DNA from: Affinundibacterium fentianense
GTDB lineage: Bacteria > Pseudomonadota > Gammaproteobacteria > Burkholderiales > Burkholderiaceae_D
Direction of reading: 5' to 3'
NCBI RefSeq assembly: GCF_018139545.1
Contig: NZ_JAGSPJ010000002.1
Span: 496,001 to 560,000 of the forward strand
Length of the DNA stretch: 64,000 nt
The position numbers and the translations under genes are program-made. Below, piece by piece: positions 18,935 to 28,290 of the stretch; position 1 is the first letter of the stretch, and each line of letters starts with the position of its first letter. Under the pieces are notes generated by a model that made no database searches, was not told the DNA's origin, and was given only the letters and a program-made list of their open reading frames with translations.

Positions 18935-20053
18935 CTAAGCGGGATAAAGCGCACCGAGAATGCGCTGCCCTTTTGCGCCGGTCACCTCACTTAAGTTACC
19001 GTGCTTCCTTATAACGAATTGCCGAGCCAACCATGCAAATGCAAGTGCTTCAACATGATTGGGTGCAACACCAAGAATGTCAGTATTTTGCCATTGGATG
19101 GCAGGGGAATAGTCCTGCAGGTTTCGCATCAATTGAGCGTTGTACGCTCCGCCACCACAGACATAAACGGCCGTGCATTCAGGAGCAAATCGCGCGATTG
19201 AGGAACAGATTGTCTCGGCGGTCAATGCACATAAGCTTGCTTGAACATCCCTTGGTGTCAATTCTTGGAAATCGTTTAAAGACTGTTGCAGCCAATCCAA
19301 ATGAAAAAGGTCACGCCCTGTGCTTTTTGGTGGCGACAAAGTAAAAAAGCTTTCCTTAAGCAAGCGATTCAGCAAGCCTGCATGCACCCTCCCCTCGGCG
19401 GCCCACTGACCATTCTCATCATACGATTTTCCTTGGTGCAGATGGATCCAAGCATCCATCAATACATTTCCCGGTCCAGTATCAAAACCTATCGTCCGCC
19501 CATCAGAAAACAAAATACTAATATTACTGATCCCACCAATATTCAGCACAACCCGACACTCACCTTCTTTCGCAAACAGAGCTCGGTGAAATGCGGGCAC
19601 CAAAGGAGCACCTTGTCCACCTGCCGCAACATCACGACTACGGAAATCTGCAATGACATCAATATCTGTCAACTCGGCCAGCAGCGCAGGATTATTTGAT
19701 TGTCGCGTCATGCCAAGTTCAGGACGATGACGGATAGTCTGGCCATGGGCGCCAATTGCACAAATTGGTAAATCAGGATGTTCTAATCGAAGTTGATGGA
19801 CACACTTCGCATAAATGCGCGCTAAGCTATTTGCCAACAGTGCCTCTCGTTCAATTTCGTTGTCACCAGCCACCTGCAAAGACATCGCGATCGATTTGGT
19901 TCCTGCATCAAAGGGGATGTGGGTATTGGCTAGCAATTCTAAGCGTGTCACCGCCGAATTTTCGTGATCAAGAAATCGAACCATGACGCCGTCGACACCA
20001 TCTAAACTTGTGCCTGACATTAGCCCGATAAACACATTAGAATTTTGACTCAT
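18935..20053 (-). CDS. anmK: Anhydro-N-acetylmuramic acid kinase
   Basis: Recycles peptidoglycan: opens and phosphorylates 1,6-anhydro-MurNAc to MurNAc-6-phosphate. The N-terminal phosphate-binding motif FIGLMSGTSLDGVDGVM, the AIGAHGQTIRHRPE block, NIGGISNISIL, FDTGPGNVLMDAW and VCGGGAYNAQL are all characteristic. The 372 residues are normal. It lies downstream of the M23 murein peptidase gene with a strong terminator between, so the pair is a cell-wall neighbourhood more than an operon. Confidence 0.95.
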   Translation of the reverse strand: MSQNSNVFIGLMSGTSLDGVDGVMVRFLDHENSAVTRLELLANTHIPFDAGTKSIAMSLQVAGDNEIEREALLANSLARIYAKCVHQLRLEHPDLPICAIGAHGQTIRHRPELGMTRQSNNPALLAELTDIDVIADFRSRDVAAGGQGAPLVPAFHRALFAKEGECRVVLNIGGISNISILFSDGRTIGFDTGPGNVLMDAWIHLHQGKSYDENGQWAAEGRVHAGLLNRLLKESFFTLSPPKSTGRDLFHLDWLQQSLNDFQELTPRDVQASLCALTAETICSSIARFAPECTAVYVCGGGAYNAQLMRNLQDYSPAIQWQNTDILGVAPNHVEALAFAWLARQFVIRKHGNLSEVTGAKGQRILGALYPA

Positions 20054-20132
20054 AATTATTCAAATAATTGAATGAGCAACTTGGCTCAAGAATTGGACTC
20101 AAACGAAAGATCGGACGAGATTTGTTGGCAAC

Positions 20133-20160
20133 AAAAAAGCCGAACCAAGTTCGGCTTTTT
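20133..20160 (-). terminator. Intrinsic terminator of the M23 peptidase gene
   Basis: Stem AAAAAGCCGAAC / GTTCGGCTTTTT with a short loop, followed by a T-run on both strands. It lies between the M23 gene stop (20185) and the anmK start (20053). Its symmetry makes it potentially bidirectional. Confidence 0.85.
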
Positions 20161-20184
20161 AAATTGTTCGCACAAATCGATAGT

Positions 20185-21579
20185 CTAACGTGCAGCAACA
20201 CGCGCAGCAGAATTGCGTTCTGGCCTTAGCAAATCGAAACGATGAGACATCTCTGCCGCGACCGTTCTAAATTTTGGCAACTCGTGTGCAGCCAATGCCG
20301 CCGCACTTTGCACACTGATCGTATTCGGATCACGAGGCTCGTTATTGACACGGAACTCATAATGCAAATGCGGTCCCGTCGACCACCCAGTTGAACCAAC
20401 ATAACCGATTACTTGACCTTGACTTACACGCACACCCTTCCGGGCGCCTGGTGCGAATCGGCTCATGTGTGCATAAGCCGTACTGTAGCCATTCCAATGT
20501 TTTACGATCACCATATTTCCATATCCACCCTGTGGACCAGCATGTTCAATCGTGCCATCCGCAGAGGCTCGAATCGGTGTCCCAGTGACTGCCGCAAAAT
20601 CAATCCCCGTATGACGTTTCCATTTTCCCGAAATTGGGTGGACACGCATAGAAAAACCAGAAGACACACGAGAAAACTCAAGTGGTGACTTCAAGAACGC
20701 TTTCTTCAGCGACTTACCGTCAAAGCTATAGTAGCCTCCTTCACCTGCACCTTCGTCGAACCATACAGCCTGTGATAACTTACCAGAATTACGGAATTCA
20801 CCTGAGAGCAATTTTCCTGTCTTTACCAACTCACCATTCAACCAGAAAGTTTCGTAAACAACGTTAAAGTAATCGCCACGCTGCAAACGACGAAAATCAA
20901 TACTAGTTTCAAACATTTTCACAATTTGATCCGCGATCGGGGCAGGAATTAGAGCCTTGTCAGTCGCCACGAACAAAGAAGATTGGATATCACCAGAACG
21001 CATTTCTATCCGACGTTCCAATTGTTCAACCACTTCTGTCGCTTTAAAGCCGCTCTGCTCATTACGCGAAACCAGCAGAGTTTTATTACCATTATCCGTG
21101 CCGTCTATCCCTACGCGCAACCATTCTAAAGTACCTTCATCCGTCGTTTTGACTCGGATTGATTTACCTGCTCGGGCCTGCAAAACACTTCGTGCTACAG
21201 GATCCGTTCTTAAGAAGTTTGCTGCGTTCACATCATCGACACCCAATCGCTGCAATAGCGAGGCTAGCGTATCACCACGCTGAATCTTTTCTTCTTTCAC
21301 ATAATGCTGTTGCTGCAAAACGATCTTGGCAATTTGTTCATCCAATGAAGGCAAAACCAACTCATGAGTAACAGTCTTCACGGGTAAATTTGCGGCATCT
21401 GGTGCTAAAGGCGCAACACCCACAGCACCCACAGCGCATACAGCAAAAAATAAGCCTGCAAAAGAAATAACACGTGATGCGCGCATCCCACGCATATTGG
21501 CGATGCCCACAGCAATCAAGGACTCGGCTTTAACTTGTGTAGTTGCAGCTAAATGACGGAATTTATCGGATAAACGCAT
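20185..21579 (-). CDS. M23 family murein DD-endopeptidase, MepM-like
   Basis: 464 residues from the ATG at 21579 (MRLSDKFRHL). Order: short cytoplasmic tail, one membrane anchor (ASRVISFAGLFFAVCAVGAVGV), a LysM/OapA-like region (QRGDTLASLLQRLGV), an alpha/beta linker and the C-terminal M23 peptidase domain. The zinc ligands are seen in KRHTGIDFAA (H, D) and GPHLHYEFRV (H). These enzymes cut D-Ala-mDAP crossbridges in the periplasm during wall growth. The frame is open for 44 more codons upstream, but that extension is not family-like. The gene is divergent from tyrS and beside anmK, a common betaproteobacterial arrangement. Confidence 0.92.
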   Translation of the reverse strand: MRLSDKFRHLAATTQVKAESLIAVGIANMRGMRASRVISFAGLFFAVCAVGAVGVAPLAPDAANLPVKTVTHELVLPSLDEQIAKIVLQQQHYVKEEKIQRGDTLASLLQRLGVDDVNAANFLRTDPVARSVLQARAGKSIRVKTTDEGTLEWLRVGIDGTDNGNKTLLVSRNEQSGFKATEVVEQLERRIEMRSGDIQSSLFVATDKALIPAPIADQIVKMFETSIDFRRLQRGDYFNVVYETFWLNGELVKTGKLLSGEFRNSGKLSQAVWFDEGAGEGGYYSFDGKSLKKAFLKSPLEFSRVSSGFSMRVHPISGKWKRHTGIDFAAVTGTPIRASADGTIEHAGPQGGYGNMVIVKHWNGYSTAYAHMSRFAPGARKGVRVSQGQVIGYVGSTGWSTGPHLHYEFRVNNEPRDPNTISVQSAAALAAHELPKFRTVAAEMSHRFDLLRPERNSAARVAAR

Positions 21580-21791
21580 GCAATAAGTTAAAATTGATGT
21601 TTCGCTGTCGATCTTGGCTATCCGCAGCGAACAGAGTGTTGGCAAACCCACTCCTTTTATTTTTATTAACTTAAGGTGGGGCTTAAAAAATGTCGCCTGA
21701 TTGTAAAGCATATGGCGAATAATGCAAGCTAAGGATTATGTGAGGAAGCCGTTTTTTTCGCTAGCTCTGTTACAAATTTATGAGAGATCTG

Positions 21792-21819
21792 TTGATCTGA
21801 TTCGATCTTTTTAGATAAT
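21792..21819 (+). promoter_or_regulatory. Candidate sigma-70 promoter for tyrS
   Basis: TTGATC and GATAAT are separated by 16 bases, about 28 bases ahead of the tyrS ATG. Both hexamers are partial matches to the consensus, in an AT-rich stretch, so the call is tentative. Confidence 0.35.
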
Positions 21820-21846
21820 TTTTTTAATTAATTAGTTGGAAACATC

Positions 21847-23106
21847 ATGACATCGCCACAACACAACGACAAAGCGCCAGGCGCAACGACTCTCCTGCCC
21901 CTCTCTGATGCTGTGCAACATGCATTAGCTGTAACAAAACGTGGTGTCGATGAACTACTGATTGAAGCCGAATTTGCTCAAAAATTGGCTCGCAGCGAAA
22001 AAACTGGTACTCCTTTACGCATTAAGTTAGGGTTGGACCCAACTGCGCCCGATCTACATTTAGGTCATACCGTGGTGCTCAATAAAATGCGGCAATTGCA
22101 AGATTTAGGTCATACCGTGATTTTCTTGATTGGCGACTTTACGTCAATGATCGGCGATCCGTCTGGTCGCAATGCGACACGCCCTCCTCTGACCCGTGAA
22201 CAAATCGAAGAGAACGCCCAGACTTATTTCAAACAAGCGTCTTTAGTTTTGGACCCAAGTAAGACTGAAATTCGATATAACTCCGAATGGTGTGATCCAC
22301 TCGGTTCGAGAGGGTTAATTCAGCTTTCATCCAAATACACCGTCGCACGTATGATGGAGCGAGATGACTTTACGAAACGTTTTAAGGCTGGCACGCCGAT
22401 TTCTGTTCATGAATTCCTCTATCCACTCATGCAAGGTTATGACTCTGTCGCGTTGCACTCAGATTTAGAACTTGGCGGAACCGACCAAAAGTTCAACTTG
22501 CTGGTTGGACGTGAATTGCAAAAAGATTATGGGCAAGAACCGCAATGTATCTTAACAATGCCGCTGCTTGAAGGTTTGGATGGTGTCGAGAAGATGTCCA
22601 AGTCAAAAAACAACTACATCGCCATTACCGAACCAGCCAATACGATGTTTGCCAAAGTGATGAGCATTTCAGACGAGATGATGTGGCGTTATTATGATTT
22701 ACTGTCGTTCTGCACTTTAGAACAAATCGCGCTGTACAAAAAATCTGTTGCTGACGGACAAAACCCACGAGATGTTAAAGTCGCTATCGCGCAAGAGATC
22801 GTGACGCGCTTCCACAACAAACAAGCTGCGGAGGATGCATTGGCCGATTTCGTGAATCGTTCAAAGGGTGGCATTCCCGATGATATCGCCGAAATCAGCC
22901 TGAATGGGGCTCCGATCGGAATTGCACAATTATTAAAGCAAACCAATCTTTGTGCATCAACCTCGGAAGCGATGCGTATGGTTGATCAAGGCGGTGTCCG
23001 CATCGATGGCAGCGTCATTAGTGATAAACAATTGCAAGTGAAAGCGGGAACGGTAGTCCTTCAGGTAGGAAAACGTAAATTTGCGAAAGTCACGCTGTCA
23101 ATATGA
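21847..23106 (+). CDS. tyrS: Tyrosyl-tRNA synthetase
   Basis: Class I aminoacyl-tRNA synthetase charging tRNA-Tyr. The class signatures are the HIGH-like motif ([15 protein letters not shown]) and KMSKS ([12 protein letters not shown]); the C-terminal S4-like RNA-binding domain ends the protein ([16 protein letters not shown]). The HLGH form and 419-residue length correspond to the TyrRS type with the tight YadB/TyrZ-like signature found in many betaproteobacteria. Its stop overlaps the start of dtd by four bases (ATGA), so the two are coupled. Confidence 0.97.
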   Translation: MTSPQHNDKAPGATTLLPLSDAVQHALAVTKRGVDELLIEAEFAQKLARSEKTGTPLRIKLGLDPTAPDLHLGHTVVLNKMRQLQDLGHTVIFLIGDFTSMIGDPSGRNATRPPLTREQIEENAQTYFKQASLVLDPSKTEIRYNSEWCDPLGSRGLIQLSSKYTVARMMERDDFTKRFKAGTPISVHEFLYPLMQGYDSVALHSDLELGGTDQKFNLLVGRELQKDYGQEPQCILTMPLLEGLDGVEKMSKSKNNYIAITEPANTMFAKVMSISDEMMWRYYDLLSFCTLEQIALYKKSVADGQNPRDVKVAIAQEIVTRFHNKQAAEDALADFVNRSKGGIPDDIAEISLNGAPIGIAQLLKQTNLCASTSEAMRMVDQGGVRIDGSVISDKQLQVKAGTVVLQVGKRKFAKVTLSI

Positions 23107-23564
23107 TTGCGTTATTACAACGAGTCACCGAAGCCAGCGTTGTCGTCGATGGCACTACGATCGGCGCAATCAAAACTGGACTTATGGTTTTGGTCTGCGC
23201 GGAACGAAATGATACGCCTAAGGATGTCGAGTACTTAGTCTCCAAGTTACTCAGTTATCGCGTGTTTTCAGATGATGCGGGTAAAATGAATCGTAGCGTG
23301 ACTGATGTGCAAGGTGGGCTTTTGCTTGTCCCGCAATTTACACTGGCGGCCGACACGCAATCGGGTACGCGTCCATCATTCACGCCAGCTGCACCGCCTG
23401 AATTGGGAAAACAATTATTTAATCATTTCGTCACCAAAGCAAAAGAACGGCTCCCCATCGTCGAGACCGGGGAATTTGGTGCAGACATGAAAGTGTCGCT
23501 AACAAATGATGGTCCTGTGACTTTTTGGTTGCAGAGCAAACCCACAACAGAAAAATCAAAGTGA
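23103..23564 (+). CDS. dtd: D-aminoacyl-tRNA deacylase
   Basis: Hydrolyses D-amino acids, notably D-Tyr, mischarged on tRNA, protecting translation. The family core motifs [14 protein letters not shown] and [11 protein letters not shown] (the Gly-cisPro-type active-site segments) are present, with [17 protein letters not shown] at the start. The 153 residues are normal. Overlap with tyrS is functionally sensible because TyrRS is a main source of D-Tyr-tRNA. It also matters in a genome that makes D-alanine catabolically. Confidence 0.96.
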   Translation: MIALLQRVTEASVVVDGTTIGAIKTGLMVLVCAERNDTPKDVEYLVSKLLSYRVFSDDAGKMNRSVTDVQGGLLLVPQFTLAADTQSGTRPSFTPAAPPELGKQLFNHFVTKAKERLPIVETGEFGADMKVSLTNDGPVTFWLQSKPTTEKSK

Positions 23565-24214
23565 CCGAAATTTTGCTCATACGCCACGGAGAGACCGCTT
23601 GGAATGCCGTGCGCAAGCTTCAAGGGCATCTCGATATTCCCTTGAATGCTGAAGGCAGACGCCAGGCCAAAGCACTTGCCAATCGACTACAACACGAAAA
23701 ACTTACTGCAGTGATTTCTAGTGACCTCCAGCGTGCTATGCAGACAGCTGGTGAAATTGCACGTCAGCAATGTTTACCTACTCGCATTGATGCAGATTTA
23801 CGCGAGCGTTGCTTTGGCGATTTCGAGGGCAAGCTTTACAGCGAATTGCCTGATATTTACCCTGTCGCCTATGCAAGTTGGCGCTCGCGAGATCCGGATT
23901 TCCATTTTCCTAGCAAGCCTGAGGATCCCAGCAATGTCGGCGAAAGCATAAGAGAGTTCCATCAACGTGTGATCGCTTGTATCGCGCACTATGCTGCACA
24001 ATTTTCGGGAAAAAAGATTGCATTGGTCGCTCACGGAGGTGTGCTCGAATGTGCTTATCGTGAGGCGATGCATTTACCGCTCAATGCAGAGCGCACTATG
24101 ACCATTTTTAACGCGAGCATTAATCGTTTTCAATTTCAAGATCATCAACTCACCCTACTTGATTGGGGTGACACGACTCACCTCAACTCCCTTGCCATCG
24201 ACGAAATCCAATAA
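23561..24214 (+). CDS. Histidine phosphatase family protein (GpmB-like)
   Basis: Phosphoglycerate-mutase-like phosphatase using a phosphohistidine intermediate. The motif [25 protein letters not shown] bears the catalytic RHG, with the second histidine in [14 protein letters not shown]. The GTG at 23561 is chosen as start: it overlaps the dtd TGA (GTGA), gives the usual (V/M)[11 protein letters not shown]-terminus and 217 residues. The substrate cannot be told from sequence; it is often annotated as gpmB or an alpha-ribazole phosphatase-like protein. Confidence 0.88.
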   Translation: MTEILLIRHGETAWNAVRKLQGHLDIPLNAEGRRQAKALANRLQHEKLTAVISSDLQRAMQTAGEIARQQCLPTRIDADLRERCFGDFEGKLYSELPDIYPVAYASWRSRDPDFHFPSKPEDPSNVGESIREFHQRVIACIAHYAAQFSGKKIALVAHGGVLECAYREAMHLPLNAERTMTIFNASINRFQFQDHQLTLLDWGDTTHLNSLAIDEIQ

Positions 24215-24418
24215 CATTTGATGCGTGGGGTCTGGATTTTACGATTTCCCAGGACGAAGCAACGCAGTTCGTCAATCTGATGAATCGAGGTATCCCCCCA
24301 TGAAGGCATAGATCAGATCAAGAACAAAGCAATTCCATAAATTCTACTTAATTGACTAATTACTATGCGTGAGTGAAAATCAATGGTTATTTATTTTTCT
24401 TTTTATTCCTGAATTTTC

Positions 24419-26605
24419 ATGCCCGTCTATTCACGCCACCTTCTCATCATCACACTTCTAACGAGTATTTGCCTTTGTGTCGACACAAAGGCACAAGAAA
24501 TTCAAATCCCAGCAAAAAAGAATGATGGATCGAATACTCAAATAAAGACCCAACAAGTTGAGGTAAAAAGTAAAAGTGAAACTCAGCTTGCTCGGCGTGA
24601 TGCGGCTGCAAAAACGGTGATTACAAGTGAAGAACTTCAGCGCTTTGGTGACACAAATATTAACGATGCAATGAAACGTGTTCCTGGCGTTCTAGTTGTA
24701 AAAGATCAATTACAACTACCGGGAATGAATAGTAATTACACACAAATCTTAATCGATGGCGAACCGCCGCGCGGCATCACTATTGCCGATATTCCCCTGA
24801 ACACGATTGAACGTGTTGAAATTTATCGTGCAGGTAGCGCACAGTTCAGCAGTCAAGCGATGGCGGGAACAATTAACATCATCCTCAAACGAGTTCCCAA
24901 CAATCGCCAAGCCCAAGTCAAACTAAATGTCGCACATGGTTTCGGCAGCAACTACACCGTCGATTGGTTGAACTCGGATAAATTCGAGCGCTGGTCGTAT
25001 TCTATATCGGCCACAGCAGCCAAATTAGGCGGTCTAATGGCTGCGCCGTTTAGCTTTACGGACCAACTATTCGATGCAAAGGGACAACTCGTCCAAAGCT
25101 ATCAAGTTCGACAAAATCGCCAACTCACAGGGGATACACTACGAGTTAATCCGCGAATCCAATGGAAGACTGAAAATGGTATAGCTTTAACTTCGACCTC
25201 GTCACTAAACCACAACACCAGTCGTTTTAATAATGACGAATCATATCAATTCGATATCGGCCCAGTGCTTCCCTCTGCACACATCGTACGCAAAAATTTT
25301 TCAAAGAATCAAGCAATGAGTAGCTCCTTGCGTGCTGTGGGAAGCATAGGAAAAAATGATGCCATTCGCTTCGACATCAATACTGGTGTCAGTCGACGCA
25401 ATGCGAATTCCTACGGAGACTATTTATCTTATACACCGGATACCAAAGAAGACTATCAACGCTTCTTTCAGACCGACACGGTCTCGAATGGTTGGAACAA
25501 TTCTGGCAAACTGACAGCCCCCAGTCATACCGAACATGATATTGTGACGGGCTGGACGGTTTCCAATTCAGCGAATGTAAATAACCGGCATGAAACTCAG
25601 GTGAACAAACAAGTTGTATCAAGCACCCACACCGTGCAATTAACAGATAGTAGTATCTTTAAGTCCGCATTATTTGTACAAGACGAATGGAAATTTAGAA
25701 AAGAATCTTCCGCTTATTTCGGCTTACGTTGGGAGTCGATACAAATTCAAAGTGAAGGGAACATTCAAGAAAAGATGCGTCACCGTTCTAGCGTTTTAAG
25801 TCCAATTATCCAAACGCTGTGGCAACTCAATGCAGAGAATACAGACCGTGTCCGGCTAGGCCTATCCCGCACATATCAAGCGCCGTTCGATTTCTATCTT
25901 ATCTCTCCCATATTTAAGACCATCAATAATTCTATTTCTTCACCCAACTTTCGTGGAAATCCGAGTTTACGTCCCGAACTTGCATGGTCGATCGATGCAG
26001 CATACGAACACAATGGAAAAGATGAATGGAACTACAATATTCGTAGCAAACTACGCAGCATCAATGACTTACATCGCGAAGATGTTAGTTTTTATGACAA
26101 TGCATGGTGGCGCCAATTTATCAATGCAAGTCACGCAAATAGCTTCACGATAGAATTCGATACACAATTTCCCTTGAAACGTTTTTTCGACGATGCTCCC
26201 AATATCGACGTTGGTTTTGATATGAATCGCACGTGGTCACGCGTAGACTATTTGCCTGCACCGAACAATATCCTTTCGCCCAATCCATTCAATGCGAAAC
26301 TCAATTTAGATTACCGTGCGCAAGCACTTCCCCTTAGTCTAGGCACAAACATTCGCTATATGGGAAGGCATTGGCAGCAAAGTTCCAAAATCAGCAGAGA
26401 GTTTTCTGGAACGCCAGTTGAAATGGACATCTACGGTTTGTGGAAATTCAACAAGCAAACACAGATCAGAACCAGTATTGATAATCTATTTAAGCATCCT
26501 TACACTTATCTGACCGAACAACAAAACGAAGGCGCGATCTTCCGTTCAAATTTTTACAATCCAGCCATACGTACTATTTCTCTCAATCTCGAACATAAAT
26601 TTTGA
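24419..26605 (+). CDS. TonB-dependent outer membrane receptor
   Basis: 728 residues: signal peptide (1-26, ending TKA), a plug domain (about 60-165: VITSEELQRFGDTNINDAMKRVPGV, NTIERVEIYRAGSAQFSSQA, GTINIILK) and a 22-strand-type barrel ending in phenylalanine (SLNLEHKF), the BAM recognition end. It is an energy-dependent importer of a siderophore, peptide or other large solute. No TonB, ExbBD, sigma/anti-sigma pair or ABC importer is near, so the ligand is unknown. It precedes two small secreted peptides on the opposite strand. Codon use and base composition look more AT-rich than in the adjoining housekeeping genes. Confidence 0.9.
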   Translation: MPVYSRHLLIITLLTSICLCVDTKAQEIQIPAKKNDGSNTQIKTQQVEVKSKSETQLARRDAAAKTVITSEELQRFGDTNINDAMKRVPGVLVVKDQLQLPGMNSNYTQILIDGEPPRGITIADIPLNTIERVEIYRAGSAQFSSQAMAGTINIILKRVPNNRQAQVKLNVAHGFGSNYTVDWLNSDKFERWSYSISATAAKLGGLMAAPFSFTDQLFDAKGQLVQSYQVRQNRQLTGDTLRVNPRIQWKTENGIALTSTSSLNHNTSRFNNDESYQFDIGPVLPSAHIVRKNFSKNQAMSSSLRAVGSIGKNDAIRFDINTGVSRRNANSYGDYLSYTPDTKEDYQRFFQTDTVSNGWNNSGKLTAPSHTEHDIVTGWTVSNSANVNNRHETQVNKQVVSSTHTVQLTDSSIFKSALFVQDEWKFRKESSAYFGLRWESIQIQSEGNIQEKMRHRSSVLSPIIQTLWQLNAENTDRVRLGLSRTYQAPFDFYLISPIFKTINNSISSPNFRGNPSLRPELAWSIDAAYEHNGKDEWNYNIRSKLRSINDLHREDVSFYDNAWWRQFINASHANSFTIEFDTQFPLKRFFDDAPNIDVGFDMNRTWSRVDYLPAPNNILSPNPFNAKLNLDYRAQALPLSLGTNIRYMGRHWQQSSKISREFSGTPVEMDIYGLWKFNKQTQIRTSIDNLFKHPYTYLTEQQNEGAIFRSNFYNPAIRTISLNLEHKF

Positions 26606-26843
26606 ATTGGTATTTATCCTGAAAAAAGCTGCATCGGATGGTTGAGTGGACCCAATATAGTTATTTTGGTGCTGCCGCTTCAATCTGTTATTGAAGGAGG
26701 CGATCGAAAGCGTATCGAGCAATGCTTTGTACAAGCAATATTTTTTTAGTCAAACAACGGTATTCACAAAGCTGAATTTTCATTCTGGTCTCGTACTGAG
26801 CTGGATAATGTTCGAAAACTGATTGCACAATCTGTTGACATCC

Positions 26844-26912
26844 AAGACAACGAACAACCACATTCAAACCTCAAAAAAAAATAAGACGCCCGATGAGGCA
26901 CATCGGGCGTCT
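26844..26912. repeat. Copy 1 of a duplicated terminator module
   Basis: This segment (AAGACAAC..., CATTCAAACCTC, A-rich spacer, hairpin) is repeated at 28151-28214 with few changes. The two copies bracket the small peptide genes. Both have the same orientation. Confidence 0.7.
26884..26912 (-). terminator. Intrinsic terminator of the small secreted peptide genes
   Basis: Perfect 12-base stem AGACGCCCGATG/CATCGGGCGTCT with a five-base loop, followed on the minus strand by TTATTTTTTTTT. It lies 60 bases after the stop of the promoter-distal peptide gene. Confidence 0.85.
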
Positions 26913-26971
26913 AAACAACAATTTAGCTAACAAACTTTGTGTCTTATGAGAATGTAATTGTGATAGTCATT

Positions 26972-27190
26972 TTAAGACTTACAGTGGAGAGTCTCTGTGT
27001 ACATTTTTGCCGTCACTTTTCCCCAACTACTAAATTTCCCATCGCAGCTCAAAGTTTTCCCGCCGACTGCTTTACCTTTTGAATCATAGTAAGTTATTTG
27101 AAATGGTTGAATCATTATTGCATACGCAAAAGTGGCGCTTAGGCTTAAAACTGCGACTAAACTAGTTACAATCGTTCTATTTAACTTCAT
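26972..27190 (-). CDS. Small secreted peptide, paralogue 1 (DUF6289-like)
   Basis: 72 residues: a clear Sec signal peptide (about 1-22, KLNRTIVTSLVAVLSLSATFAYA) and a mature part of about 50 residues with two cysteines. The mature core ITYYDSKGKAVGG...SCDG..SSWGKVTA...C is shared with the neighbouring gene. The pattern YYD-x-GK-VVG-x-C-G-x-WG-x-T-x-C resembles the small DUF6289 proteins, recalled from memory and not searched. The ATG at 27190 is preferred over an in-frame TTG two codons upstream. It follows its paralogue after 29 bases and is followed by a strong terminator. Function unknown. Confidence 0.8.
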   Translation of the reverse strand: MKLNRTIVTSLVAVLSLSATFAYAIMIQPFQITYYDSKGKAVGGKTLSCDGKFSSWGKVTAKMYTETLHCKS

Positions 27191-27219
27191 TCTCAAATTT
27201 CCAAAATAAGACTATCTAT

Positions 27220-27435
27220 TCAAAAACATGGATCGCTTTCTGAGGAATACTGTGCTGTTTGTTTTCCCCATTTACTAATACCACCACCGCAACTTGTATA
27301 GCTGCCACCCACTACTTTTCCTTTTGAATCATAATAAGTCGTTCGAACACTTTGGGAAGGTCTTGCGTATGCAAAAGCGGCGGCTAAACTTACGATAACG
27401 ACCAAACTAGTACCTATGACTTTATTCTTCTTCAT
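27220..27435 (-). CDS. Small secreted peptide, paralogue 2 (DUF6289-like)
   Basis: 71 residues with a signal peptide (1-24, ending AFAYA) and a mature part of about 47 residues: TTYYDSKGKVVGGSYTSC...SKWGKQTA...DPCF. Two cysteines about 29 residues apart could form one disulfide, or an intermolecular one, after export. It is the upstream member of the pair; GGAG eight bases before ATG 27435 is a good ribosome-binding site. The signal peptides differ more than the mature parts, which suggests selection on the mature peptide. Function unknown. Confidence 0.8.
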   Translation of the reverse strand: MKKNKVIGTSLVVIVSLAAAFAYARPSQSVRTTYYDSKGKVVGGSYTSCGGGISKWGKQTAQYSSESDPCF

Positions 27436-28150
27436 CTTAAAATCTCCAAATTAAAATTAGTTATTCACTCAGGTTGTCTCACAACTTCAATTTCGCATTG
27501 TTCGACTAAAGAACAATATGTAATCAAAGGAAGCAATGCAATCACCCGCTTAGAGTAACCCTACATCGCATCGCGAATGAATTAGCTCGGTTTACGCTTT
27601 TTTATACAAAGGCGTTGCGTTATATCTTGTGATGTGATTTTTTCAAAAAAACACGCTGGGTTTGTGTGTATTTTTTTCAATTCCGCAATTTTTAGATTTG
27701 GCTTTTGATAAGCTCGAAATATCGGCCTGTTTTGACATTAAGAAGGAATTAATTGCAAACGAATTACAATCGATTATGCGACAAGCAAGTTTGTTATAAA
27801 TTGATTGGGTGGGTCGATCGACTTATGGTGTCGTCTCAAATTTGATGGATTTAAATTCAAGCTATTTTATACGTATCAGCAATTCGACTACTGCACACAA
27901 GATTGATAACGTCGGCACTAACTGAGTGCACAATTCGTATACTCCGACCGAATCAACATAGCTCATCTCGTCTCTCCTGCATGACCGTAGTATCGTTGAT
28001 ATAAAAAAATAGACGAGCCACAACTTTTATCCAAATGGCTGCCGTGGCGAATTGAAAGAGTCACTATCACTTTAAAAAGAAAATTTAAAATGACTACCTC
28101 TCTTCTATCTATTAAAGGAATAAAACTGATTACACTATCGATTGCCTCAT

Positions 28151-28214
28151 AAGACAACAAAGGCAACATTCAAACCTCGAAAACAAAACGCCCGATGAGA
28201 TTCATCAGGCGTCT
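28151..28214. repeat. Copy 2 of a duplicated terminator module
   Basis: Shares AAGACAAC, CAACATTCAAACCTC, an A-rich spacer and the hairpin ACGCCCGATGA...TCATCaGGCGT with copy 1 at 26844-26912. The hairpin stem has one mismatch here. Confidence 0.7.
28188..28212 (-). terminator. Intrinsic terminator of the M20 amidohydrolase gene
   Basis: Stem ACGCCtGATGA/TCATCgGGCGT with a three-base loop and one mismatch, followed on the minus strand by TTTTGTTTTC. It lies about 80 bases after the M20 gene stop. Confidence 0.65.
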
Positions 28215-28290
28215 ACGCTACACTGCTTGCAGTCAACTCTTTACAAGATTACTCAACTATATACTTTCTCATTTCAAAAAATGATCACAA

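Larger units (their letters stand above)
26606..26971. other. 366-base gap after the TonB receptor
   Basis: No credible gene. It contains a small hairpin CTTCAAT-CTGTT-ATTGAAG (near 26680), and near the right end the repeat copy 26844-26912 with the terminator of the small peptide genes. A 62-codon minus-strand frame overlaps the TonB gene end and resembles nothing recognisable. Confidence 0.6.
27436..28290. other. 855-base AT-rich gene-poor region
   Basis: No credible gene on either strand. The left part should hold the promoter of the peptide pair. Homopolymer T and A runs are common around 27590-27680. A 20-codon plus-strand frame (28090-28152) has a signal-peptide-like sequence but no good ribosome-binding site. 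The right end holds repeat copy 2 (28151-28214) with the M20 gene terminator. The region looks like accessory or decayed sequence. Confidence 0.6.

Noticed and set aside
26546-26734. 62-codon minus-strand frame as a transposase remnant
   Set aside because: It overlaps the end of the TonB receptor gene and shows no transposase motif, inverted repeat or target duplication.
28090-28152. 20-codon plus-strand micro-ORF (MTTSLLSIKGIKLITLSIAS)
   Set aside because: The sequence looks like a short hydrophobic signal, but it has no clear ribosome-binding site, no downstream mature part and no partner. It could be chance in AT-rich DNA.
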